Positions 35,398 to 48,543 are shown, numbered from the stretch's first letter. The stretch is 64,000 bases of DNA from Lindgomyces ingoldianus (GCF_010093535.1 NW_022985201.1:1-64000), one strand, 5' to 3'. Numbers and translations: made by a program. The notes: generated from the letters alone by a model not told the origin.

Positions 35398-35624
35398 TGA
35401 AGCGTCTTACACACGTGCAGAAATGTGTAACGTGGGTGCTCGGAGTTAACCCGATGGTGAATTGGACCTGGTCACCTGGTGAAGCTAAGGGAGACGGAAA
35501 TTTTTGGCGGGGAGCTTCGCCGGCAGCGGGGAAATGCGCCAAGACCTCTGTGACAGGGGTCTAATTCCGCAATCAACGTGACACGACAGCCACAGCCTCC
35601 AGCCTCTCACTGACTCACCCTATT
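35398..35624. promoter_or_regulatory. Divergent promoter between TRM61 and cysteinyl-tRNA synthetase
   Basis: 227 bp (up to about 440 bp if the inner synthetase starts are used) separates two oppositely transcribed genes that both act on tRNA. No canonical TATA box is evident. The right part is CT-rich, common upstream of fungal housekeeping starts. Confidence 0.55.
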
Positions 35625-38291
35625 GTGTTTCTGAACACTTCATCGTCTTCTCTTTACTCATACTCTTGTCTCCCCTTCACTTCTGCCACTCCTTTAACCC
35701 CCTGTCTCCACGCCATCTCCTTGATGGTATTTCGTTTGCCGGCTTTGTCACGTCAAATTGCTTCAATAGGAACCATCCCCCACAGACTTCAAATCTGCAG
35801 TAAAGTAGCGTTTCGACGAATCTGGATAGCTACCATGGCTACACAAGCACGTACACAGCCACCCTGGAAGGAACCCCAGTCATCTATCCCTCCTAAACTG
35901 AAAGTCTGGAACTCATTAACCCGGACTAAGAATGACTTCATTCCCATCGACCCTGAAGGAAAGGAGGTAAAATGGTATTCTTGCGGACCCACTGTCTATG
36001 ATGACTCCCACCTAGGCCATGCTAGGAACTATGTCACCATTGACATTCTCCGGAGAATTATGGCTGGGTACTTCAACTTCAATCTAAAGTTCGTGCAGAA
36101 CGTGACAGATGTGGACGATAAAATTATTCTGCGCGGACGGCAGCAGCATTTGTTGGCCAAATTCAAAGCAGAGAATCCAAAACTAACCAAGCAAGTGCTG
36201 GAAACGACTGTCAGGGCTTTCGATGCGTATGTGAAGAAAAATCTCCCCTTGCTGAGCCAGGACTTGAGACCAGAAGACTTCAACAAGGAATCGTCGGGAA
36301 AATATGCCCATGTCATTGCGGGGAAGTCACTAGACGGAATAGGACCACCGACCGACGAGGAAGCGAAGATCAAGATGCACTTGAAGACAGCAGGCTCGGC
36401 AGCGACTGCACTTCTAGCATCCTCAAATTTGACACAGACAGACGTAAACGAGTTCTACACTGGTGCCGAGGATGTCTTACTCCCATATCTAGACAGCTTA
36501 CATGGCTCAGATATCGACTCTGAAGACCGCTCCATCTTTACGAAGCTGACACAGAAGTTCGAGGCTAGATTCAATGAGGATATGAGGAGTCTAAACGTGC
36601 TGGACCCGGATGTCGTCACTCGTGTAACAGAGTACGGCCCTCAAATTGTAATGTTCGTAGAAAAGATTGTCGAGAACAAGTACGGGTATCAAACTTCGGA
36701 TGGCTCAATATACTTCGACATTGATAGTTTCGAAAAAACACCTGGCAACCACTACGCTCGCCTTGAACCTTGGAATCGAAACAACAAAGATCTTCAGGCA
36801 GACGGTGAGGGAGCGTTGACGAAGAAGCCAACGGAGAAACGTGGTGACGCTGACTTCGCCCTGTGGAAATCAAGTAAGCCAGGTGAGCCAGCCTGGACAT
36901 CGCCCTGGGGACCCGGCCGTCCAGGATGGCACATCGAGTGCTCGGCGATGGCTAGCGATGTCCTAGGGTCACAGATGGACATCCACTCTGGTGGAATAGA
37001 CTTGTGCTTTCCTCATCATGATAAGTAAGTTCTTTGCCTCCTTGTCCACGGATTTTCTCTAATAGATTGCAGCGAACTTGCACAGAGTGAAGCCCACTTC
37101 TCTCACAAGGAGGGCGGCCACCAGTGGGTAAACTACTTCCTCCATATGGGCCACCTCTCAATATCAGGCTCCAAGATGTCCAAGTCCCTCAAGAACTTCA
37201 TCACTATCCGTGAAGCTCTAGCGCGTGGTGATTGGACAGCCCGAAGCCTCCGCATCATCTTTCTCCTTGGCGGCTGGCATGACGGCGTTGAGATCACAGA
37301 CGATCTCCGAAAAGCAGGCTCATCATTCGAAAGCTACGTCACGAACTTCTTCTATAAAGTCCGGGATCTCGAACAACATCCTAATACCAACGCATCTGGG
37401 GCTGAAGACGAGAGATTGCGGAAGCTATTTGAAGCTGCGAAAGAGAGACTACATAGCGCGCTTGCGGACTCCTTTGATACGCCGACGGCTCTGCGCGCTA
37501 TATCCGGCCTCATTACAGAGTACAATTCGACTGATAAATCTGGGCTCTCGGATGCAGTGGTCTTCGACATTGCTAAGTGGATCACACGAATAGTGCGCAT
37601 CTTCGGCCTCGACGGCTCAGCCGACCCCAATGATGGCACAACTGGCTGGTATGGCATTGACATCCCTACTGAGGCGAAACAATTCGTCTATGCTGCCGCT
37701 CGCGAGCGCGACGAAGTCCGCCAGCACGCAATTGCAGGAGACTTATCAGACTCAGTCCTCGCATCCATCATCGCGAAAGACAGATTCGTCCCCCAGCAAG
37801 ATGCATCTGCAGCCCCCTATGCAGAGGTGTTGTCATCGTTTCAGGAGAACTTGAAGACTCTTGCGGAGAAGAAAGCCCCCGCTAAAGAATTCCTCGCCCT
37901 TTGCGACAAGCTTCGGGATCTCGATCTCTGGAACTTGGGCGTCTATCTCGAAGACCGAGAAAATTCTCACGCAATGGTACGGCCGATTGATTCAGAGCTA
38001 CGCGCCGCTCGTGACCAGAAGGAAGCCATCGCTCGACAGAAGCGTGAAGCGAAAGAGAAGCGGGAGAGGGAAGAAGCAGAGAGGAGAGCGAAGCTTGCAG
38101 AGCAAGCCAAAATCGATCATAAGGAGATGTTTAAGACGGAGGAGTTCAGTGCGTGGGATTTAGATGGCATGCCCACTAAGGATGCGAAGGGTGAGGATGT
38201 GCCGAAGTCGAAGATGAAGAAGTTGAAGAAGGAGTGGGAGAAGCAGAGGAAGCTACATGAGGATTACCTTAAGGGTATTGGGGCGGCTTAA
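35625..38291 (+). CDS. Cysteinyl-tRNA synthetase (cytosolic/mitochondrial)
   Basis: Charges tRNA-Cys with cysteine. Two exons, 35625-37024 and 37073-38291, with a 48-nt GTAAGT...CAG intron lying within the HHDNELAQSEAHF segment; 872 aa from the first ATG. Class I signatures are intact: CGPTVYDDSHLGHARNY (HIGH box as HLGH) and GSKMSKSLKNF (KMSKS). Zinc-ligand-type segments WHIECSAM and HHDNE are present. A highly charged Lys/Glu/Arg coiled coil with a KKLKKEWEKQRK tail closes the protein, as in eukaryotic enzymes. Three in-frame ATGs matter: residue 1, residue 34 (35724, MVFRLPALSRQIASIG, an Arg-rich presequence) and residue 71 (35835, strong context TACCATGG, MATQARTQPPW). This layout suggests one gene serving mitochondria and cytosol. 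The start at residue 1 is the least certain. Confidence 0.93.
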
Positions 38292-39077
38292 GTATAGGCT
38301 GGCTGGATGTATGTTTCCGTAGTCTTCGCGTCGGACGGTTGGTATTCTGATTACCTGAAAACGTAGGCGTATCGTTCACTCTTGGGAAGATCCCTTCCCT
38401 CAAATCCTCCTCCTTTTATTAGTTAAAGGGAAGTTATCCCCTGCACTAATTCATTATCTACATTCACAGGCATTGATTTCTTAACAAAGTTGTCACCCTC
38501 TTCTGTGCATGGAAGTGTAGGTACACCCAAAATTACTAACATATACGTGGAATCCCCCTCTTGAAAAATATGTGGCGCATCACCACTTCTTTTGCCAACT
38601 GTGCCACCGGATTCGCATGGATGCAGGCGCCCCCGGCTCCCAATCTCGAACACGCCTGATACGGTTCCATGGGGGGAAGAGAACGTTGGGAATAAAAGGA
38701 GGCGACGCAGATGCAGAGAAAGATAAGGCAGCCACTATTGTAATCTGCGCCCTCACTAACATTGGCGTGGTTCCACCGGGTAGACAAGCGGAAGGGACGA
38801 ATCTGGGAAAGTGTTCATCGCTGTCCGATAAATGCTCATAAAGTACACATCTTGAACTTTCCCGGGATATATCGAACCTCCATATCATCAGCATAAACGA
38901 TACACTGTCGATAAGTGCCGAAAGGAGGGTTTGAAGGATTTACAGACTGGGGTCAGGATCCCTTCTGCGCCACCGAATGTAAGAGGGAACGACAAGATAA
39001 GATCTTGACCACGATGCGTATTGGCCAAACGAGTTCTAGGGGTCGAGATGAGAAATTACATTTAAGCCAGGGCTCGA
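38292..39077. other. Intergenic, no gene seen
   Basis: 3' region of the cysteinyl-tRNA synthetase and 5' region of the UbiA gene, both on the plus strand. Open frames here are short, unspliced and without motifs. Confidence 0.5.
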
Positions 39078-40256
39078 ATGGTAGATGTGATGGACTGCCT
39101 ACCCATAGTCAGAGCTAGGCTATCAGTTCCCTTGGGATTACCACTCTATTCTTTCGCTATGTGTTGTGCGGTGGTCCCCGTTCAACTCTCACGCACCCCT
39201 AGTCTCTTCGGGCTTAAGACTCCCAAATCCCGCGAAGATGTCTATATCATCACCAACTGGTTGCGATACCATCTGTATTCGACTTGGCTCTTTACTCGAA
39301 GTGACATCAAGACTATTATACTTCCCAAAACGATATTTGGTATTCTGGGCGCCACCGCAACCTCCGCCTTCGGATTGCCGTCTGAATATGCTATTAGACC
39401 AGTGGATGCGCTCCTTCAAGCTCCTGTCACGGCGTTATGGGTTTGGAGTAATCTCCTACCATTCGCGATCGACAACCAACGACACTGGGCTGCAATCGAG
39501 GAAGACCGGATCAACAAGTCATGGAGAGCTATGCCATCCGGAAGAATGACACAAGCACAAGCGAAGAAATTCATGCTCTGTTCGTACATCACTACAGCAT
39601 TCATTAGTTGGAGAGTTGGCGGTATGGCGCAGTGTTTAGCTTTGATGGTTTTGGGTAAGTCACACCTTCTGTTGAAGCGCGGACTTTTACACTGACAGAT
39701 CCTAGGATGCTGGTACAACGATCTAGGCGGTGCAGACAACAGCTGCGTTGTGAGAAACCTGATTAACGGCTTAGGTTACGTATCCTTCTCATCCGGGGCA
39801 ATGGAAGTTGCAGTGGGTCACTCCCTGCTTCCATACGCCAACATACTCACGAGTGTCGCTGAGCTGCACGGCCTTTCTAAGCATAACTTCTTACCCCTCT
39901 GGAATTGGCTCGGAATCCTTATCATTATCGTATTCACCACCACGCATGCCCAAGACATGCACGACCAAGCCGGTGATCGTGCGCGCGGCCGCAGGACCGT
40001 TCCCCTTGTTATTGGAGATGTTGCGGCGAGGATCTCCATTGTGATTTCTGTAGGAATTTGGTCTATATTTTGCGCGTTGTATTGGGATGTTGGTGCTCTG
40101 GGGTTTGGGCTGGTAGGCATTTTGGCGGCCGTTGTGGGGATAAGAACGATGGCTTTAAGACGTGTGAGGGATGACAAGAAGACGTTTATGTTTTGGAATG
40201 CATGGATTACCGCGGTGTATATGCTGCCTTTGCTGAGTCTGGTGGGGAGGCATTAA
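39078..40256 (+). CDS. UbiA-family membrane prenyltransferase
   Basis: Integral membrane enzyme that transfers a prenyl group from a prenyl diphosphate to an acceptor; the acceptor is unknown. Two exons, 39078-39654 and 39706-40256, joined by a 51-nt GTAAGT...TAG intron; 375 aa. About eight hydrophobic helices are visible. The first catalytic region is IDNQRHWAAIEEDRINKSWR followed by AMPSGRMT, matching the fungal N-x...EDxxNKxwR variant of the usual NDxxDxxxD motif. The second is DMHDQAGDRARGRRTVPLVI, the DxxDxxGD motif. Both diphosphate-binding motifs are intact. A second in-frame ATG five codons in (39090) is an alternative start. There is no polyketide synthase, terpene cyclase or P450 nearby, so a meroterpenoid cluster is not indicated. 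Confidence 0.88.
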
Positions 40257-43200
40257 TATAAGAGAAGTATGGGCGAGAAAAGATAGAGCGTAATCTAGCA
40301 CTTGTCTTTCGACCAAATTAAGAAGAGGATAGAAGGGAGATTTCGCACTTGGTTAACTATATTCTTTCTGTCTATGTATAAGTAAGGCTGCATAAGTAAG
40401 GCTGCACTCTCCACCATAATATTGACCCTCCATTCACTTTCGTGGCTGAGTAGTAAGCTCCACTGTCTCAATTTTCAGCTCAAACCATTCGTAGCCGGCC
40501 ATTCATTGACGCTTGGACGAATTCTACGCAACTATAACATATTCTCTCATTATCAAAAGCACCGCTATGGAAGGAAGCTTTTCCGCAAGATTAGATGAAG
40601 AATTGTCAACACCACTCCCATCTACATAATTCCCATTGCTCCGGAGGAGACATGTTGTGGGTTGCGACCCAGAATGGCTCGCTTGAATAAGATTAGATTT
40701 GCTTGATCGATCGCCTTGGAGTCTAAAAAGGCGCTCCGCTCCGTATTTCGAGGCTCCGCGCGTCCTCTGCCCAAAATATGTCCTGAGATTTGCTTGTCAC
40801 TCGATCTATGGTCGTACCTGCTCATTACGTCTACAGGAGGGAATCTCATTCTGTGTTCGAGTCGACCGTTTTCATGGTTTCAATTACCATCCTTTCACGA
40901 TTACGTTATCTTCCTTGTGCGTGACCTCGTAGCGAAGATGGTTGATTTCGTGTTTTGAAAAACATAGCTTGGGACGTCAGTCGCCCGTCTGGGTAGTTTC
41001 ATTTTTGACCTTCAACTCCTTTAGCATAGCGATAGACTCATTTACTGCAGTGGTCAAGTCCTCAAGCTCAGTGATTAGCTCTTAAATCTTCTCCTCCCGA
41101 AACAATACACCGTTAATCTTTATGTCCTCAGTCTCTACTTCTTTAATATTTCCCTCATTGATCTAAACCTCCCTAGTCTCAGAGTCCTTGACTTCTACTC
41201 CTCCAGCCTTTTCCTCTATGATCACCACCTCCCTGTTCTTCTCAATCTTCACTTCCTTCGTCTTAATCGCATCCTCGAAGGATACGTTTCCGAGCTCTTT
41301 GAATTGTACAGAACTTACTGGTCTTCAATCCCACTTGCGCCATGAGCGGTCCTTTGGGAGACATAATTTATCTTTTTAGAACGCTTTAAACGTTGTATTA
41401 CTTAGACTTGAGATCTCTAAAGCAGACAAAAGACTATGCTGAAGCCGATGAATAAATCAGCGAACAGATCCGCTTATTATAGAAAAGCCTCTTCTGACCA
41501 GGATCTACTCACGGCCTTGGAAGATGTTGGGAGACAGTTAGAAATGTTGTGAAACAGGCCGAAGCGGAGGTGGGGTGGCGCACCTACCTGTGGTGCGAAT
41601 CAACCTAACGAGAATTGCAGCCTATTGAAAGTTATTGGTGCGTCCCTAATCCCCAGCCTCTTCATTCGTATTCAGGCTTGAGATGTTCTGCGGTTGCCTT
41701 AGGGGAGAGCCTTGGGGGCGATTATGCTGTGCCGCACAGGAAGGATCGAAATGTAAACCAAAGCCTCATCCGCAGCATTCGACAACCCTAAGCGAGGTCT
41801 CATGGCCGCAAGAAAGTCCTGCGTCGGACATGTAAAGCTAGCAACGGAATGTTTGCATCTTTTTGCGTGGTGTCCCCGAAACAGTAATCTAGAATTTCGT
41901 GACCTGGCCGTGGAGTTGACTGATATCATTGGTGAAAATTTAGCAATCTTTGCCTACAGCATGCGACGACGACTTTCTAACGGGATCATCAAACTATCGC
42001 CCACGCCAAAGGCAGAATCATTGTCCAGCGATATCTGCGAGTGATGCAACAATCAATCGAAAAATGATGAAGCCGTGTTCCTATTGGACTCGTCCCATAG
42101 CATCACGCACAATTTCACATGAGAAGAATATTCGAGCCCATCTTCGTCTTGGTGTCTGCACTCATACACTCATAAGCACCTAGGACTAAATTATCGTTTC
42201 TCTTCCCTCCCACTTTCCCCCTTCCAACTCTGATTCGGCTAATCTTGGAACATGCCATCCGGTCTCCGCAAAGATCCAGTCCTCTAGTGAGAGACGAGAA
42301 CGATGGCCATCCACTGCCCGTTCTACAAGAAGACGCACGGAAATTGGTTCACCAAACGCTACGAGGGCGAGACAAGAACGAAGGATTGAGATTGGCTGCA
42401 TGGTAGCCAATTCACTCTCTAGCAATACGAAATATGATTTCCGTTTTATAGGGTTAGGTAAGAGGTGGAGTATGAGATTAACAAGGAGAGACTGATGTTT
42501 GTGACAAGAGTAGAGGAGTCTTGGAAATGAAGGAAAAAGAAGGAGCAGAGGTGAAGCTTTTGGGAGAGAAGTTGGAGAAGATGGCTGAAGTTTAGGCAGA
42601 AGCCTGGAAGGTTGAATATTGGGCACACGAAAGAGACCTTAGACTTTTGGGGGTAATTTTGCGAAAGGAGAGAGAATGCTTCCGTTTGCGGTCATCGAGA
42701 GTTTGTAGCTGGGAATTTGTACCTTGTTGGCGAGTTTCTTCAAACGTTAAAGGAGATTAAGAGATCTATCAAACGTGTGGATGACGACGTGGCGACGTTA
42801 AAACATCTTTCGGTCTCATTTCGACGACGAGTCAGGAGGGTGTGGAGGAGCTGCTTGATCACGCCACGGGAAAGTCGATTCTCTACCTCACTGCCACAGA
42901 GGAGTTGTTAGAGATAAGCCTTTGCTAGACGAGTGTGGGGATGCTAATGCCGTTACTGGCGATGAAAGACTCCGATCGTGATGACGGCGCTGTTGGGGAG
43001 ACTCGAGTCACTCGACAACTCTATATCCTCATTAAACATGACGTTAGAAGGAATGTCGCGGACTACACTGGGCATTGCAATTTATTTTCCTACTTGAACG
43101 CATAGACAAAGGAAAAGAGAAGAGAGATATCCGCGATACATCGGGAGGATTGGTTCGCCGATGATCGTCGAGCCGGAATTGCAGAGAGGCTTCGAGTTGG

Positions 43201-43971
43201 CGTGGAAGAGAGGAAAGTAGTATAAGAAGCCGCCACATTTCCTGTCTCAGTTTGACAACACAGTCGCTTGTTTGAAGCGTGACCCTTCTTTCCAAGATGT
43301 TCATTAAAAGAGCGGCTGGAGCTATCCAGAGTTAAATTTTATTAATATCATGGGGGAGATTGGACATGTGGATACGGAGACAAAGAGAGGGGAAGCCATT
43401 TCTTGCAGAATTTTTATCGGTTCATGGGAAACTCCTGAATCACTGATGGGAAATTGATGAAGAAAGGAGTAGAGAGGAGAATAACTGGCTATTACGGACG
43501 TTACGTGGTGATGAGCTTATAGTGAAGCTCTGAGGGGTAATAATATTGATCAGCACTGGGTTAGTGACTGCTGCAATGATTTTAGAAAGAAAGTTGGCCG
43601 CCAAACGGTACCCTAGTATCAAGTTGCCCGTTAGAGAGGCAGTCCTTCACCGAGGTGGCTCTTAAAGGATTCATGTCTTTTAAGATGCCAGCGCTTTGGC
43701 GCTTCGGAAACTCGAATTCACATAGGGGATGTGCTACCCTGTGTTTGAGGAAGACAATGCAAGCACAGAGAATAAGTGTGATAAGGATCATGATAGAGGG
43801 CGTAAAGTATGACAAGATAGGCAATGGGAAAGGTATGCGATATGAGAGGAATCTGCAGCACGATAACCTGTAACGTGGAACTTAATTAGGCCAGAATTTA
43901 TCCCTCAAGACCATCGTTGAAACCGGATGGAAGGTTAATAGGATGCACATTTCTATCTTACATTACCCCGG
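40257..43971. other. Gene-poor 3.7-kb gap with one decayed coding relic
   Basis: Apart from the relic at 40977-41324, no frame resembles a conserved protein. Several short open frames around 41.8-43.8 kb lack motifs, splice-site continuity or length. No repeats, RNA genes or RIP are apparent. Confidence 0.5.
40977..41324 (-). pseudogene. Decayed Glu/Lys-rich coiled-coil reading frame
   Basis: One continuous minus-strand frame of about 115 codons with only two internal stops: SSVQFKELGNVSFEDAIKTK at the start, EVVIIEEKAGGVEVKDSE, stop, INEGNIKEVETEDIKINGVL, second stop, then ELITELEDLTTAVNESIAML near the end. The composition is strongly that of a helical charged protein and the stops are single-base events (TAG, TAA), so it looks like a recently inactivated gene or exon. 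The family is not recognised. Confidence 0.45.
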
Positions 43972-46900
43972 TCATGTTCCACGTCTCTCACCCTCTACAC
44001 CCGTACCAGTCTCTATATCCTCCCTCGCTTCTCTGAACTCTTCTGCATTACCTTCATTACACTCGCCCTCCATACTGACGTCGTCATCATCATCATCATC
44101 AACATCCTCCTCCTCCGAATCTTCACCCTCAAGTTTCCCAACAGGACTTCTCCCAAGCTCCGGCTTCCGCTTCCGCTCGAAATCTTGGGCATGAGCATCG
44201 CGAAGAATTGTCCCTACTCTTGTCAAACCTCGAGCAAGAGGAGACGAGTCATCGCCCGTGCCTGTGTAGGAAGTAGCTCTACGACGCCGAGCCGAAGACC
44301 GGCTTTGAGTTGCCTCGAGCCCAGAGGACGTGGTAAAGGTGTGAGTATGAGGTGTGAGAGTTTCTGGTGCGGGGGCAGTTGAGGTGCGGCGGAGAGACGC
44401 ATGTGGTGAAGTTCTGGTTCCGTTCTCCGCGTGTTGTTGGTGTTCGCCTGAGGCGCGAACATATACATCTGGGCTTGAGGGCACGTCGTAGGGTAACGGT
44501 ATGTCGCGAGAAGCACGGAAGCGGCCGACACTTCTGTATGTCAGTTCTGGGGTAAGCTCAATTAGAAGTGATACTTACTTCGTACAGTGCTCGTTCTCGA
44601 CTCGGAAAAGCGTCCACATGCCTCTCCTGCAAACTTCTGAGAATGAGACAACGAACGACAAAATTGCAGAATGCTGAAGCTCGATAGGCCAAATAGCATA
44701 GAAGATCCAATTAAACCGTAGTATAGGATCCAAAGCCATCGCAACATAGTATATCCAGACTCGCTTGTAGCCAAGCGTTTTGCGAAGGAAGGGGTGACGA
44801 GCGTATGGGTCACCAAGACTCCAGTCCATGATCACATCCCATATGCCTAATCTAAATGAGCACCAAGCTTTCATCCTATTCAAGGAACGACTTACTGCAA
44901 TAAATGGAATTAATTACGGCGAAGGTAATAAAGATGGCGCGAGTTTCAGGGATCTTATGGAGGCGGTAAATGCTCAATGTGACGTAGAATGAGATGGTTG
45001 CCATATACTTTCCGCAATTCACCAGATGTGGGAACACGTTTCGCGTATCGTAATAACGTCGTATACATTGTAGAGCCCGCCAAATTCCTGGGAGGGTAGC
45101 AAAGAAGCCCATAAGGCGAGAATGGGTTGAATTACACATTGGGGGGTTCCCCCATTCCTGGGAGTAAAGACAGAAGAACAGCTCGATGTTCTAGCCAGAT
45201 GATTAGCATAATAGTGACTGTAGCAGGCAAGACTTACCCCCATGCTATACGTTAGCGAGCAGAACATATCACCCAGATAAAAATCTCGGAACTCAACGGG
45301 ATACAGTCCCGCTAGAAGTAAGCGCCACTGCTCAGGTCAACTCGTATCACTCTAAACAATTCTAGGGCACTCACTGTAGAATACAAAAGCCAGATTCGAC
45401 TTCGGTGGTATACTGCGGGCGCGGGAAAGAATAGCACTAACACAGATATGCCAATTAAAATGACAGGGTAGTAGAGGTACATGGTCCTGCTGCCGAATTG
45501 ATTGAAATTGAGCCACATGATGAACCCTAGAAGGAAGATGAAGAATGAAGGAAGCTAAAAGGTGTAAGCATAGCACTCTTCTCAGCACGGGCCACTTACT
45601 TCACAAAGCTGCCTCCAGTCTAGATGATGGCGGGTATCATATTCGAAAACAAAGACGTAGTTGATTTTTGATTCGTGCCAAACACGACATGCCATGCAAA
45701 ATAGAAGGAACAAGAAATTCATGAGAAAATACCCAGCGTAGATCTCAGTTACGTTAGTAATAATCGATCGCCCCGCAGTGTTGTCTTACCTGGAGCAGAT
45801 AACTCGTATTAAGCGCAAGTGTGTAGTCATCTGAAAACAGCAATTGAATCCCGTACACAAGCCCTTGTATGCCGAAGACGAGGCCTGCTGCCAACATGAC
45901 GCCGTTTCGGAAGGAATTTTCAGTGTAGTCGCCTGCTCGAGACATTTTTATCCGAAGCTTTCCAACAGCGACCTTGTGATTCCCGTTCTCGAAGTACCTT
46001 GCATATAAGTCCTCTACTACACGGATATGCCCCTCGAGAATATCGCTCTGAACAAACCATGCCTTGTTCACCTTCTCCGTCATGTAACGCATGGAGGGGC
46101 GAGCATTGACCGTCTTGTCGTACTTTTTGTTAATCTTACGGAAAGCTGTCCGGTTTAGTAGAGCAAATGATTTTAAAAGCTCGAGCCCTCGGTAGTACTC
46201 CTGAAGCGCGGTCTTCAGTTTCCTCTTCGCTGACCGGTAAGGGATGTCGGGGTGGTCGGGATGACGGACGTAGTCGCGATGATCATCTGGCATTATTTGA
46301 GGCCTCAAGGCAGACGGGGTACCGAGGTCATACATTCCTTTCGTTGTTTTACCGTATCGACCAGCTTTAACTGCCCCCAGGGCGCTATCAACGGGCTTCA
46401 ACCAGGAGGCGTTTAGCGTATGACCTCCCAGGGTGGGCTGCTGTTCTTCATCCTCGGAACTGGAGAGCAGGCCGTCAATATGGAGGCCGTTAGCCGCATG
46501 CTTTATGTCATGTTTTGCTTTCATCTTGGCAGTCTGCAGAGCGATAAGTTCGTCAACTCGCCTGTCTCTCATAATATGCAATTGCTCTCTTAGCACCTGG
46601 AGTCTCTCAGTAGCCTCATCCTCCTTCTGCTTGTAGAAGGACTCAATTTTCTCAAGCTCTAGATCGAGGAAGTTGAAGAATTCAGACTGTCGAACGTCAA
46701 GGTCGCGATACGCCTCAAGAGGGACGTCACTTGGACTAGAGGGTGGGGTTCCTCTTCCCGTTACCGAAAACATTCGTTGGAGCAACGGCCGAGGGTTGTC
46801 CGGTCCAGGTGTAGAACTGATTCGTTTGGGTGTGAAGATGCTCTTGTACCTCGTCGGCAATGTCGAAGACTGCCGATGAGGCGATCTCGTCTTCCCGACA

Positions 46901-47625
46901 TGGAAGGCATCGCTATCGGCACTCGGAGGGAGTGGGGGGGACTTAGAATTGGCGTGAGCTGTATTGGAGGGGCCGGCCTTTGGCGAAGCAGTTTCAGGAT
47001 CTAGGGCAGATGCTGGCAGCTGCAAAGATGATGGTATTCTTCCTCTCTCATGCCGACCGGACGGCGGGGAAGGGCCTGGGGGACTTCCAATGATACTGCC
47101 ATATCTTGTTAAGCCCTGAAATCCCGGATCTTGTCCTTCCTTGAGTGGCTGCTCCTCTGGACTGGGCCGAATCTCTCTGGCAAGGGAGGAGCGACTGCCA
47201 TTGGACTTTGCTTTCAAGCTGACCTTGTCATTCCTTACTGCCAGTGCCCTCAAGTCTCTCGAACCCTTCGCATCGATAGTCTCCCGGCCGCCATGGTTTC
47301 GATTGAGAAACGAGTATTTCGGGGCGGTTTCGAACGGCGAGGCGGTGGGGGTACTCGCACCACGGCGTCGAAAGCGCGGAGTCTGGTTGACGGTTCGAAG
47401 TGCTCGAGAGATGGCTTTGAGCTTCTTTTTGCCTTGCTGGAGGAAGGAGCGGTTAATTGGGACTGGGTGAAGGTCATGGATCGTAATTGCCGCACCTTGT
47501 AGTTCAGGTACTTCAGCCGCCACTCAGGGACTAGGTCGTGCTCAAGCTCTCTGCGGACACGGCAATTAACTTCGTGGAATCTATCTCAAGATGGCAAAAG
47601 GAGATGCTTACTTTGCGAATTTCAT
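43972..47625 (-). CDS. SYG1: SPX-EXS phosphate transporter of the SYG1/XPR1 family
   Basis: Membrane protein with an N-terminal SPX domain (inositol pyrophosphate sensor) and a C-terminal EXS domain; XPR1 relatives export inorganic phosphate. Nine exons in transcript order: 47612-47625, 47496-47550, 45790-47436, 45600-45743, 45375-45554, 45238-45327, 44896-45190, 44579-44846, 43972-44533; 1,084 aa. The first two short exons supply MKFAKELEHDLVPEWRLKYL, the SPX start, and exon 3 continues QGKKKLKAISRAL. SPX is interrupted by a long Ser/Pro linker, as in fungi, and closes with KINKKYDK. EXS hallmarks are GLYPVEFRDFYLGDMFCSLT, QEWGNPPMCNSTHSRLMGFF, and WDVIMDWSLGDPYARHPFLR. The tail is polar with an acidic aspartate run. 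The eight introns are 45-61 nt. The shared 40-60 nt introns and exact frame closure support the model. Confidence 0.92.
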
Positions 47626-48029
47626 GTCTGCGCTGTGAAGCTGTAACACAGGCGAAAAGGACGATTGGTTAGGAATGCGCAAGGGGACTGATCCGAGAGT
47701 AACGGCGACATCAGGATTCACGACGGATCAAAGAGAAGTGGCTGGAGTTATTGGACATTGAAAGCAGGTGAAAGCGTGTCGTTCAAATGCTGTGTGCGAC
47801 GGAGACGAGATTTCGTGGTCCCATAGCTAGGTCGTGTTTTTCAGAAAATCGCTCCAGTCTACCCCGCTTGGGCCTCGGCGTGGTACAAGCGCACGACGTC
47901 ATTCTTGAAACTCTGCATGAGACTCCAGTGCATAGCAAGACAGAACAGCTCTCTTCAGCAAGGCAACTATTGTATTTAAGTATCTAGCCGTCGCTTAATG
48001 CTACTAATGATCTCTCGTAACTTTCATCC
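47626..48029. promoter_or_regulatory. Upstream region of SYG1-like gene, downstream of CipC-like gene
   Basis: 404 bp between two minus-strand genes. It should contain the SYG1-like promoter. No specific Pho4-type CACGTG element was seen. Confidence 0.4.
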
Positions 48030-48543
48030 TTAATTCCATCCCCTTTGCTCAAACCTCTCGTGTCGTCCGTAATGATTCGGATCATATTGGTCAGCGCCCT
48101 GGTCCTGGACATAGTGGTCGTTGTACATCTGCTCGGCGTTCTGCTTTGCTTGGCGTTTAGCCTTCTCTTTATCAAACCAATCTTCTCCCTTCGTCTCGGC
48201 CAACTTGTCTACCTCAGCAGCAGCGAATCCAGCGACCAGCTCCTTTGCGAAGGCATGAGACACAGGCTTCCCTGTGGAGGATTAATCAGCACCAGAATTG
48301 AGTGAAATCGAGTAGAGTGGTTAACCCTCTTTACGCTGGTGATCCTCAAAGGCCTTGAAGCCAGCAAAAGCCGCGCCGCCGGCTATGATTTCGTGGCCGA
48401 GGCTAGATTTGTTCTCCTCGAACTGGCCGTTGTTGTAGACCTGGTCGTAAGAACGCTCGGATTCTCCTAGATTGGAAGCTGTTTCAGATTTGAGGGCTTT
48501 ATGAGATCATATTGTGGATGAGCTTACCCCAACCGAAAGGCAT
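48030..48543 (-). CDS. CipC-like protein (DUF3759 family)
   Basis: Small soluble protein of 132 aa related to the concanamycin-induced protein C of Aspergillus, often strongly expressed under stress or in hyphal growth; biochemical role unknown. Three exons in transcript order: 48528-48543, 48326-48466, 48030-48271. Splicing yields MPFGWGESERSYDQVYNN, then LGHEIIAGGAAFAGFKAFED (the conserved core), HQRKEGKPVSHAFAKELVAG and a Tyr/His-rich end DPNHYGRHERFEQRGWN. Introns are 61 and 54 nt; the second has a GTTAAC donor. The first exon encodes only five residues plus one base. Divergent from the thioesterase-like gene. Confidence 0.9.

Noticed and set aside
39078..40256. Meroterpenoid biosynthetic cluster around the UbiA gene
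   Set aside because: Neighbours are tRNA-related, phosphate-transport and unassigned genes; no backbone synthase, cyclase or oxidase is present.
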